From Cycas panzhihuaensis (taxonomy: Eukaryota; Cycadophyta), in the NCBI GenBank assembly GCA_023213395.1, contig CM041465.1:153395741-153459740 (forward strand): a DNA stretch of 64,000 bases, written 5' to 3'. Shown here piece by piece: positions 38,101 through 48,024 of the stretch (positions are counted from its first letter, which is position 1; each line of letters starts with the position of its first letter). The position numbers and the translations under genes are program-made. The notes under the pieces are model-generated. The model saw nothing but the letters and a program-made list of their open reading frames with translations. It was not told the origin of the DNA and searched no databases.

Positions 38101-38613
38101 TTTTTCCCACCAAGGGTAGGAGGGCATTGGTCATCTAAATAAATATAAATAAAAAAAATATTTAGGCTTTCTTAGCTAAGAAGATTTGGTTGTAATACTA
38201 TCCTCCTCTTTTCCTCTTAACACCTAAAAACCCAACTTCTAAAGATACGCCCTTAGGCCCTAAACATACCTTCTAGAGCTGCCACCTCTTGCCTCACCTT
38301 TGCTTTATCTCTCTTTCACTAGTTTCCTTTTTTGAAGGCAGATTTAAGATCTCTTCTCTCCCTCTGAGGATAGGAGAGTCTTGTTTAGGCTACTTGGTAA
38401 CCTGAGGACACCTTCTTTCCCTTCTCAAATGAAGAGAGGTATCTAGAGAGAAAAGAAGGATAATATGTGATTTACAATTCCTCGAACCTACATTCTGACA
38501 CATGGATGCCATTTGAGGGTGAGTTATCTTTTTTCTAGGCCTCTACACCTTTGAGACCTTAGAATTTGTCTAGAGCACCTTGTCTTTAGTGACCCCCTAG
38601 AGGCATGCTTCCA
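35108..38613 (+). repeat. 5' LTR of Tat-3, about 3.5 kb
   Basis: Starts TATTTCCCAACC (TG changed to TA), then GGGAAT and a CATAGGTATAA block in line with the GGGAATGG ... AGGTAAGTA start of the other LTRs. The end CATGCTTCCA precedes the primer site. Near the end, CTCGAACCTACATTCTGACA and CATGGATGCC match CCCGAACCTGCGTTCCTACA and CGGATGCC at 47627. It is some 500 bp longer than its sisters, so it may hold an insertion. Confidence 0.65.
35835..35866. repeat. Palindrome in Tat-3 LTR
   Basis: Arms CTAATATATTT and AAATATATTAG are exact reverse complements (11 bp) around GT-GGGACC-AT. Same LTR zone as the palindromes at 10840 and 40076, with different arm sequence. Confidence 0.65.
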
Positions 38614-38617
38614 CTAG

Positions 38618-38633
38618 TGACCATATTGGGGAC
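38618..38633 (+). other. Primer binding site of Tat-3
   Basis: TGACCATATTGGGGAC, four bases after the LTR end, matching the sites at 47771 and 3011. Confidence 0.55.
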
Positions 38634-38870
38634 TGCTAGTAAGGGAAAACCATACCTCCCTTTGTGTTATCATTAGCCTCCTTTTCTTTCCATACCTCAT
38701 AGGTTCATTATATGAACCCCAATGCTTCTATCATTACATTTGTCCTCATTCTTCCATGACTTTTATGTGAGATGTGAATGTGATACTTTTCTCATTGCTT
38801 GCAAGGATTTCCTCATGTCTTAGAAGAGTCTTTGTATTCCTCCATCCCCTCATTTGATTCCTAATTGATA

Positions 38871-39566
38871 ATGGAGGGATACACATCAGAGTGGGTTTAT
38901 CATACCTACATCTCTAAGACCCAAGCTCAAACTTTAAATTCCCTCCAAGATCTTACCCAAAAGAGGGACGATCTTATTTTCTATTTAGGTGTTTAAGAGA
39001 AACTAGATTTTCACCAATTCCCTATGCATGACATGGGTGCATCCACCTTTATGGAATACTATCACCCTAGTGAGAGTTCCCATGAGGATCGACCTGTGGG
39101 TCTTGGTCCATATGAGGAGCCTTCCACCTCATATGAGCAAGCAACAACCACTCCTATAGATGTGATAGAAGCATTACATCAATGCTTTCTTGTTGTGAGT
39201 GCTTAGCCACCTCCAAAGTGGCTAAAGGGAATCATTCATAGCATGGAACCATCCTCCTCTACATCTATACCATCCATTTTGTCTTAACCCCCATCCACAA
39301 TCATGATAAGACCTAGTCTTATTATTTTTGCTTCTTCACATATCCCCCATACCTAAGGGGCTATTCAAGGTACACTCACATCCTAAATTGGGTTGAGCAT
39401 GCCCCTTCCAAACCAGGTGACCATGCCTCAACCCACCGGGGTCTCTGCTCCTCTCATGTGACTTAGGGGACCCTCACATCCCCAATCCTTAGGCCACGTG
39501 GGAGCTATCCCTATGCATTCTCGTCCACCACTAAAGGACTCTTACCTTTACATGCCTCTAGGGTAT
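38871..39566 (+). pseudogene. Tat-3 gag, N-terminal part
   Basis: ATGGAGGGATACAC opens MEGYTSEWVYHTYISKTQAQ, matching the gag start at 48025. It continues with a Ser/Pro-rich region (YEEPSTSYEQATTTPIDVIE against FEVPSTSFNQADTPPADVVE in Tat-2). Stops are present. The reading ends at the YMPLGY block because Tat-2 starts there. Confidence 0.75.
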
Positions 39567-40075
39567 TGTTTCCTAGCTACCGGGAATGGGTATGGATGGA
39601 TCGACTCAGGTAAGTGCAGCTACACTTCTCTCTCCCATCTTAGTCACTTCAGAGATTGTAGATTAAAGCATTGTTTGGATTGCATGATTAATTGGCTCAT
39701 TTTCACGGTTGATTATACATCTTGCTTGATCATGTCACATGCCCCTAGCTTATGACGGCCCACGGGACCTACCTCTCTGTGAGGCATGCATCCCCATGGT
39801 GCTCTACAACCCTTTGCATCACCTCCACATTGCCTCAAGCTTCAACCAACTCATGTGATCCACTCACTCCTTTGTCATGAGTATTTTATACCCATCTCTA
39901 GCATTTTTGGGAATCCCTCCCTCTCGGTGCCCTATCCAGTTTAGCCCATTTTCTCACCTAGGCTGTCCTCAGCCACTTGGACAGGAGGGCTAGCCCCTCC
40001 TAACCCTAGGATACCCTCTTCTATGGCCCTCAAAACTCTTATTTCTCTTTTTATTACAATTTAGTCCTACACACT

Positions 40076-40103
40076 GCAAACTTAGTGGTATCGTAAAGTT
40101 TGC
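40076..40103. repeat. Palindrome in Tat-2 LTR
   Basis: Arms GCAAACTT and AAGTTTGC (8 bp, exact) around AGT-GGTATC-GTA, about 155 bp upstream of the TATA box. Confidence 0.65.
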
Positions 40104-40258
40104 CACAGTAACACAAAGTTCACCGTAGTGTGACTATTTATCACTATTTTTTTAATCTGTCGTGGTAATTCTCGCATCTTTCACAGAATTTCCACATGGA
40201 TTAGTTGCTAACAAAGCCCTAGTCTAACCCTAATCACTCATTTAAGGCTAGGGTTGGG

Positions 40259-40265
40259 TATAAAG
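40259..40265 (+). promoter_or_regulatory. TATA box of the Tat-2 LTR
   Basis: TATAAAG directly behind GGCTAGGGTTGGG, in line with 11001-11007 in Tat-1. Confidence 0.55.
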
Positions 40266-40451
40266 CCCAAAAATCTTCATTTTTGCATCTCTTCCATCAC
40301 CTCTTCATGCTCTCTTCTCCTCTTCTCACAGGAATGCTCTACAGAAATGCCTACACATCTGAGTTTTTGACACACCAACCTGTGATTCACCTGCTGCAAT
40401 ATTAGTTTATGGCAGTAAACACCTCAACCAATGCCTCCGAGCAAGGATCTA

Positions 40452-41098
40452 TGTTGAGAATACAAGGTCCTAACCCTTTAACTGCCACCAAGATCTATTG
40501 CATTCTTACAACTAGTTACAGGAATCAAAACTTTAAATTACATGCAAGTTCTAAAATCAAAGATTATATAATAACATGAGAATGAAAGCCAAACATCACA
40601 TATGCATCCGATATAGTGTGGGAAAACCCTAGCAGTGTGCTAGGGAAACATCCACACAGGAAAGGTATTGATCTTTATTACTGTAGAATGGAGAAATAGT
40701 ACATCTTAGTGGCAGAGTGCTATCAGGAACAACAATCAGCCTTCGCCTTCATCACAATACATTACATTACATACAACATAATAAGAAAAATCCCTAAATT
40801 AGGCTACATGAGAGGGACATCCAAGGCATAAATCTCAACCATAGAATCTAGGGTATTTGTATCGAACGACCCTGATTCTTTTTACATTTTAATATGGTTT
40901 ATAGGGCTAATTTTTCGGGTTGGGGACTATCGCCCCTGAATCCCCTCTTAGTGAGGGGCATTTCACACCCTCCGTAGCCCCTAACTAAGGGGGGCTCCCG
41001 CCCCCCTTAAAACCCCTGGAGAAAGATTAGGGGGGGAAACCACACCACTAACATGCCAAAATTTTAGCCTCAAACTATTGTTGTCATAATATCCAACA
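40452..41098 (-). repeat. 3' LTR of F
   Basis: Left copy on the plus strand, TGTTGAGAATACAAGG to ATATCCAACA (plus-strand view). 647 bp, same length as the right copy. Confidence 0.93.
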
Positions 41099-41113
41099 AT
41101 CTCCACCTTGATA
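41099..41113 (-). other. Polypurine tract of F
   Basis: The minus strand reads ATCAAGGTGGAGAT just before the LTR, the usual copia form. Confidence 0.8.
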
Positions 41114-41459
41114 ACAATTACCCAGTACCTTTCCTGGACCCTTCATCATCTTTTCTGCTAGCCAAGAGAAGTCAAACATCATTTAAACTTCTCTAATGGT
41201 ACTGGTTTTGTGAATATATTAGCACAATTCTTATTGGTGTGAATCTTCTCAAGTTTCGCTCCACCTACTTCCACAACCTGTTTAACAAAATGGTACTTAA
41301 GAGCAATATGCTTTATTCTACTGTGATAAGATGGATTCTTGGCTACATAAATGGCACTTTGACTATCACAAAATACCTTTACATTTTCCTATCTCCTTCC
41401 AAGCTCAACCAATAGACCCTATAACCAGATTGCTTCTTTATAAGCATGTGTTATAGCAA

Positions 41460-43750
41460 CATATTTAGCTTCTGTGGTTAACAGTGTAATTGTGCTCTAT
41501 AATTTAGACATCCAACTAACTGGACCATTTGCAAGAGTAAAAACATAACCTAAAGTAGACCTTCTTTTGTCTAAATCTCCTATAAAGTTTAAATTGACAT
41601 ATCCATAAACCTGATTACCTGTACCTCTAGAGGTGACGCAGTAGTCACTCGTGCCTCTGAAATACCGAAGCACCCATTTCACTACAGCCCAATGTTCCTT
41701 TTCTAGATTTTCCATAAACCTGCTAACTACACTGACTGTATGTGAAATATTAGGTCTTGTACATACCATGGCATACATCAAACTTCCTACTACACTGGCA
41801 TAAGGCACATGAGACATAAAAGCCTTTTCTTCTTCACTACTAGGACTCATATTCAAAGAAAGCTTAAAGTGGGAAGCCAATGGGATACTTACTAGTTTCA
41901 CATTTGCTATACCAAACCTATATCTCCATGTCTAAGATTTATTTTGTAGCTCCTAGATCCTTCATATCAAAAGTCCTAGCCAATTGAGCCTTTAGCTTAT
42001 TGATTTCTTCCATACTCTTACTTGCAACCAGCATGTCATCAACATATAACACCAAGATAATGAATAAGCCATTGTCCATAAATTTAAAGTAAATATAATG
42101 ATCATACTCACTTCTTTTAAAATTTTAGCACTCCATGAAGGTATCAAACTTCTTATACCACTGCCTAGGTGATTGTTTCAGGTCATACAATGATTTCTTG
42201 AGCCTGCAAACAAGTCTTTTCCTACCATCTTGTACAGACCCTTATGGTTGATCCATATAGATCTCCTCATATAAATCTCCATGTAGAAAAGCTATTTTTA
42301 CATCTAACTACTCTAGCTCTAAATCGAGAGAAGCTACCAATGCTAACAACACTTGAATTGAAATAAGTTTGACAACTAGTAAAAAGATCTCATGAAAGTC
42401 AATACCTACTTTCTATCAAAAACCTTTACCCACCAGTCTTGCCCTGTATTTATCAACCTTTCCATCAACATCTATTTTCTTTTTGAAAACCCACCTGCAA
42501 CCAACAGTCTTCCTACCATGTGGAAGTTCTACCAAGTCCTATGAATTATTTTTCTTCAAAGCATCTATCTCTTCCTGCATAGCCCTTTTCCACTTCTCAC
42601 CATAGATATCATCTACTACTTCTTGATAACACGTGGACTCACCATCACTAGAAACTAAAATAATAGAAATAGAAGGGTTGTACCTGTCAGGTGGATGACT
42701 AACTCATGTAGATCTTCTAACTGTTAGCAGAGGAGTGTCCATATACTCCTATGAATCTGTTACTGATTCATCTTTAGAAAGATCTTCATGCTCTTCTGAT
42801 TCCACAGATGGCTACATTTCAAACTTGACTTGTTGATGTTCAACTTGCTACTCCTATTTCATTTCAACTTCTCCATTGCCTAATTTTACAAGGGGAGATT
42901 CATCAAATATGACATCTCTGTTAATGGTGATTTTGTGGGTAGTAGGATCCTACAACTTGTATCCCTTCACACCATCTTTATTACCATAACTAACAAAGAT
43001 ATATCTCTTAGATTTTGGGTCTAACTTTGAACGTTTACTTTTGTCAGTCCATGCATAAGCATTACAACCAAAAACTTTTAAATTTGAATAATCACATGGA
43101 TGTCCAATCCATACCTCTTTAGGAATCTTGTAATCTATTGCAAGTGATGGTGACCTATTTACCAGATAGCAAGCTATTTGAACAACTTATGCCCATAAGC
43201 CCTACTCCACTCTTGCATTACTTAGCATGTTTCTTGCTCTTTTCAAGAGTTTCCTATTCATGCACTCAACAATGCCATTTTACTGCGGAGTATAGTTAGT
43301 GGTCTTGTGTCTTTTGATCCTAGCTTCTCTACAATAGTTCTCAAATTCCAAAGAGTTGAACTCACCTCCATTGTCAGTTCTTAAACATTTGATTATCTTA
43401 CTAGTGCTATTCTTAACTAGAGCCTTGAACTACTTAAACACACTAAACACTTCAGATTTCTTTTTCAGAAAATAGACCCATACCTTCCTGGAGTAATCAT
43501 CTATAAATATGACAAAATACAATGATCCTCCACAAGATATTTTAGGGGTTGGTCCCCATACATCTGAATGTATATAATCTAGAATGCCTTTATTAGTGTG
43601 ACTCCCTACTTTAAACCTGAGTCTATACTGTTTTCCAAAAACATAATATTTATAGAAAGCCAAGTCTGAAAGCTGCAAGTTAGGAAGCAACTTATGGTTT
43701 ATCAGCATCTTAAGTACTCTCTCACTTATATACCCAAGTCTCTGATGCTA
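41460..43750 (-). pseudogene. F pol: integrase, reverse transcriptase, RNase H
   Basis: Integrase: HSDVWGP (first Asp, near 43560), FIDDYSRKVWVYF, TDNGGEF (second Asp, near 43365) and NGIVECMN (Glu, near 43270) keep the D-D-E triad. Reverse transcriptase: DALKKNNS, GCRWVFKKKIDVDGKVDKY, IAFLHGDLYEEIYMDQP and an intact LYVDDMLVASK (YVDD codons at 42035-42046). RNase H: YGYVNLNFIGDLDKRRSTLGY (near 41610) has Asn at two positions where Asp is usual, then SWMSKL, a stop, and a TEAKY block. Around eight stops, several at positions where Gln or Trp is expected. The protein would have been cleaved by the protease; it is not functional now because of the stops and the RNase H changes. Confidence 0.85.
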
Positions 43751-43989
43751 TAACTAAGCTGGATCTTCTGTAGTCTTTGATGTTGTAGATGCTTGGCTGG
43801 CATTTGTACTTCCCACTAAAATATAAAGATTTCCTTTCTTTAAGGCTTTCATAATAACCAAGGCACCCTTTGATACCTTTAGGACTCCTTCATGACCTGT
43901 ATGCTTATAACCACCTGAATCTAGTTAACCCAATGAAATTAGATTCCTTTTCAGATTAGGTACATGTCTAACCTTAGTTAATATTCTCA

Positions 43990-44199
43990 CTACCCCATCG
44001 AACATCTTAATCCTGATGCTCTGGATGCCTTTGTCTTACAAGAAACTTCATTGCCCATAAGCACATCACCACCATCAAGAGGTTGGTATGATGAGAACCA
44101 ACTCTTGTATGGATACATGTGGTGCGAAGCACCTGAATCTAACAACCAGTCATGGTGATAATGAGAAATATTATAAGCAACCAAGACATCATCATCCAT
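43990..44199 (-). pseudogene. F aspartic protease
   Basis: HDWLLDSGASHHMYPYKSWF: the DSGAS active site is intact, with the HM and W/F positions usual for copia proteases. It follows the gag zinc knuckle and precedes the integrase zinc region after a few stops. Confidence 0.85.
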
Positions 44200-44259
44200 A
44201 CCTTAATTTGACTCCACCTAATTCGCCTCCTTCGAAAGATCTTCCTTTTTCTGGAACTC

Positions 44260-45039
44260 CTTCCTTTTGTAGCAATCCTTCTTGAGGTGACCAATCTTAT
44301 TATAGTGCCAACATCTGAGCTTACTCTTTTTGCTCTTTGACTTGGACCTAGATATATCCCTGGAGTTTTATCCTCTCTCAATCGTTCTACCCCTTGCCGT
44401 CATAGCTTCTAGTATGGAGGTTTCAAGACTAGACTTCTTCTATACTTCTTCTATTAGAAAAGCACTCACAAAAGAATCATAATCCAATACATCTGTAGTG
44501 CTAAAACTAATTGAGGTGACAATATTATCCTAGGATTCAAGTAATGAGTATAACAAGGTAACAGCCTTGTCCTCATCCTCAATTTTAACATCGATACTAG
44601 TCAACTGACAAATAAGAGTATTGAAAATATTTAAATGGGTAGCAATTTTTGTACCTTCCTTCATCTGTAACAAGTACAGTTGCCTCTTCAGGTAGATTTT
44701 ATTCGTTAGTGATTTGGTCATATACAGGCCTTCCAATTGGCTCCATAATCTTGCTGTTGTCTCCTCCCCTACGATGTTAAATAAGACTTCATCTACTAAG
44801 TACAATCGTATTATGCTAAGTGCCTTTTTGTCTAAGTCAACCCATTCATCATCATCCATCCCTATGGGTTTCTTTGATTTACCTGTAAGGGCTTTGTACA
44901 AACCATGTTGTACAAGAACATCATGCACTTTTAGCTTCCACAACTTGAAGTTGTTCTTACCATTGAATTTCTCCACCTCGAAGTTTACACCTGCTAGTTT
45001 CACCATTTGGTGTAGAAAAGCTAACACCAAAACCTTCAC
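44260..45039 (-). pseudogene. F gag
   Basis: The capsid part is open from 45039 to 44530 (169 codons). The likely true start is the second or third Met, before KLAGVNFEVEKFNG. Blocks LWKLKVHDVLVQHGLYKAL, WSQLEGLYMTKSLTNKIYL and the E-E-D-K-A-type end are those of Tnt1-like gag. A stop after SLLES breaks it, then the Cys knuckle CWHYNKIGHLKKDC (44270-44315) has Tyr in place of the second Cys. An opposite-strand reading at 44714-45073 is a shadow. Confidence 0.85.
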
Positions 45040-45066
45040 AAACTCGCTGCAAAAAAAAAAAGAGTG

Positions 45067-45078
45067 GCTTTAATACCA
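45067..45078 (-). other. Primer binding site of F
   Basis: The minus strand reads TGGTATTAAAGC, two changes from the methionine site, two bases inside the right LTR. Confidence 0.8.
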
Positions 45079-45080
45079 CT

Positions 45081-45727
45081 TGTTGAGAATACAAGGTCCC
45101 AACCCTTTAACCACCACCAAGATCTATTGCATTCTTACAACTAGTTACAGAAATCAAAACTTAAAATTACATACAAGTTCTAAAATTAGAGATTATACAA
45201 TAACATAAGAATGAAAGCCAAACATCACATATGCACCTAATATAACGTGGTAAAACCCTAGTAGTGTGCTAGGGAAACATCCACATAGGAAAGGTATCGA
45301 TCTTTATTAATGTAGAATGGAGAAACAATACATCTCAGTAGTAGAGTGCTCTCAGGAACAATAACCAGCCGCTGCCCTCATCATAGTATATTACATTACA
45401 TACAACATAATAAGAAAAATCCCTAAATCGGGCTATATGAGTGGGACATCCAAGGCATAAATCTCAACCATAGAATCTAAGGTATTTGTATTGAACGACC
45501 CTGATTCTCTTTACATTTTAATATGGTTTACAGGGCTAATTTTTTGGGTCGAGGGCTATCGGCCCCAAACCCTCTCTTAGCGGGGGGCGTTCCACACCCT
45601 TCGCACCCCCCAACTAAGGGGGCCTCTTGCACCCCTTGAAACCCCCTAAGAAAGATTAGCGGGGGGAATTACACCGTGAACATGTAAAAATTTGAGCCTC
45701 AAACTATTGTTGTCATAATATCCAACA
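45081..45727 (-). repeat. 5' LTR of F
   Basis: Right copy, TGTTGAGAAT to ATATCCAACA on the plus strand, 647 bp. Confidence 0.93.
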
Positions 45728-47770
45728 ATCCATGCCCAGGCGTGGCCTCCATACTCCTCTTTTAGCTTTCAATAAGGGTCTTCCTCTTGCAACTAAGAGA
45801 CACCCTGTAAGTAACCTTTCATTATCTACAAGAGCAGACCTACTCCCCACGTAGCCCAGTAGGTATTCCTCATCATTGCTTCACTCTTTTTCCTTAGGTT
45901 ACCTTACAAAAGTAAGTTCTTTAAGCATACAATTCTTTTCCTTGTGTTTTGCTGTATAGGGAAACATTTTTTTCCATTTACTGTTTCCTATAATCTCACT
46001 ATCCTTCATTCCTCCCCTAGTTATTTCCAAGGAGGCTATGGGAGAGGGTTCATAAGGAGGGTATGAAAGGAAGCAAAGTGGGATCCATTCCCACTAGGCC
46101 TACTCCTCAAGGGAAACCCCCTTCTCCTCCTCTCTCTCCCTCACTTGTGCCTTCCTTGGACTACTCGGAGTCCTTGGGATTGGGCCTCTGCTAGGTATCA
46201 GCATGTGCAGCCCTTGATGAATTGATCTCAAGCCTACACACTCCATTTTGGGCACCTATTTTAGCCCCAAACAGTACCTAATACCCATTCTTAGCTTTAG
46301 TATATCCTACATTGCAACTTGCTTCCCATAGCATGTTTGTAACATAGGTTACATTTGCAAACTTTACAACATTTATTCTCTTTCTTACATGCTATCCATA
46401 GGCTATCTTATCTCGCTATACCCTACACCTTAGGGTAGCATGGAGGTGCATATGCTAGAGGGGTAGCCATTTCAAGGCTAACCTCTTCTTGTTTAGCATG
46501 TGTTGGTGCTTTCCTTGAGGACTTGTAGCGTCATTTTTGGTGGTGGATTAACTAACTTTAAACATTATACTTTAACACTATACTTTTATGTCATTGCATA
46601 CTCTCGATAAGGTGAAGATCTTTATGGTTACAGGTTTTGTAGTAGCACTTGCGAAGGGAAAGAATTCTCCAATCCAGGTAAGCCCTTGCTCTCTTTCCTT
46701 TCTTAGTTTTCCCGCTTTCTTGCATGGTTATTAGCTTCCTTTTGTCTTTTTCATTTTACCTTTCTTTTCACACGGGGAGGGTAAGGAAGCCCTACTCCAT
46801 CTTCGCTTCAATGACTACTATGTATTGAGTAAAGACGAGAGGATGTACGTGGCACACTAGTGAAACTTCTCCATTGGCCACGCCACTTCTCGGGTATGTA
46901 TCACATCTTTTCACATAGTCCTTTCTTTTTTTTCTTTTATTAGGCATACGCTCTTGCATAATAAGTCATATAAAAGGAAAAGGGTAACAAATCAATCTAC
47001 ATGCATTCATTTTGCACATGTATGATGCATAGTTGGCTTTATAGGAAAGAGGACACAATAGGAATTGCACCTCTCCATTTTCTCTTACCTAAACCACAAG
47101 CATCCCTTAGTTGGCCATCACCTTAGTGTGCATGAAACATTTTTTTTTTCTTTATCTTTTATTGTCAAAAAGGAAAAGAGAGAGAGGGAGCATAGTTCAT
47201 AGTCTCTTTGGTGAACACACATGATATCACTTTTTGTCATCTCTTTCCCATACTTCACATACCCAACTAATACACACAACCTTCACCATCCTTGCCGGGG
47301 CTTGGGCCCCCTTCGCTTGCATAGTGGTAAGGATTCCTCTTTCACCATTACTTCTTCCACTTAGATCTACCTTAGGTTAGTCAGCCTAGGGAGGTCTATT
47401 TGTGCTTGCCTTACACTCCTTTACCATTCATCTGCGCCTATTGTACTTTTACCACATTCTTTTCCTATAGGAACTCCTTTTCTCCGTGGGTCTCTCCTCT
47501 TCCTTCCAGCCATCCAAGGGCAGGGGGATCTCATCTTCTAGGGCTATCTAAGATACCTTACGTGTGTCTTGTCCTTCAAGGAAAAAGAACCAAATTGCCT
47601 TAAGGAAGTCTTGTGCTATTCGTAGGTCCCGAACCTGCGTTCCTACATACGGATGCCCTGTGTGGGTGTTTTCTCCACTTATAAGATCATATTCCCATTC
47701 TGGTATATGTCTTCGATTACCCCAATCTTTATTGAGTGTAGTTATCATCCCATAGATAGGATTCCACTAG

Positions 47771-47786
47771 TGACCATACTCGGGAC
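47771..47786 (+). other. Primer binding site of Tat-2
   Basis: TGACCATACTCGGGAC, four bases after the LTR end; same place and form as in Tat-3. Confidence 0.55.
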
Positions 47787-48024
47787 CTGCTAGTAAGGGA
47801 TTAGTCTTCTTCCCTTTCTTATTGGTGCTACTAACTCTTGGTAGTTCTCCTCCTTTGGTTTCGTTGGGCAGCCCACAATACCTACATTACTTTCATTTCT
47901 CCTTCTCTTCTAACACATTGGTAAGTCTTATATGTGATGTTTCACACGTCACCTATGAGGTCTTCCCCCATTGTTAGAAGATCTTGTATACCACTCCCTT
48001 CTGTTGTCAAATTATGATTTGACC

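Larger units (their letters stand above)
35108..39566 (+). mobile_element. Tat-3: Tat-like gypsy element, LTR and start of gag
   Basis: Full-length LTR, primer site, leader and the first 230 codons of gag, then the sequence passes without gap into the LTR start of Tat-2 at 39567. The rest of Tat-3 is not seen in the window. Its left end is 13 bp from the 3' LTR of A. Confidence 0.7.
40452..45727 (-). mobile_element. F: nearly complete Ty1/copia element (Tnt1-like), nested in the Tat-2 LTR
   Basis: 5276 bp with two 647-bp LTRs, TG...CA ends, a methionine-type primer site beside the right LTR and a copia purine tract beside the left one. The flanks ATCTA (40447-40451) and ATCCA (45728-45732) fit a 5-bp target duplication with one change. 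By eye the LTRs differ at about 78 of 647 places, nearly all transitions, so about 12%. Gag, protease, integrase, reverse transcriptase and RNase H are all present in order with roughly ten stops. Gag and pol motifs resemble the Tork/Tnt1 type. Confidence 0.93.
39567..47766 (+). repeat. 5' LTR of Tat-2, interrupted by F
   Basis: Start TGTTTCCTAGC and end GGATTCCA. Conserved promoter TATAAAG at 40259-40265. Pieces 39567-40451 and 45733-47766 join to align with the Tat-1 LTR along its length. The base composition is far richer in GC than the flanking copia elements. Confidence 0.75.

Noticed and set aside
44714-45073. 119-codon plus-strand reading
   Set aside because: Antisense of the F gag, which has recognisable copia gag blocks.
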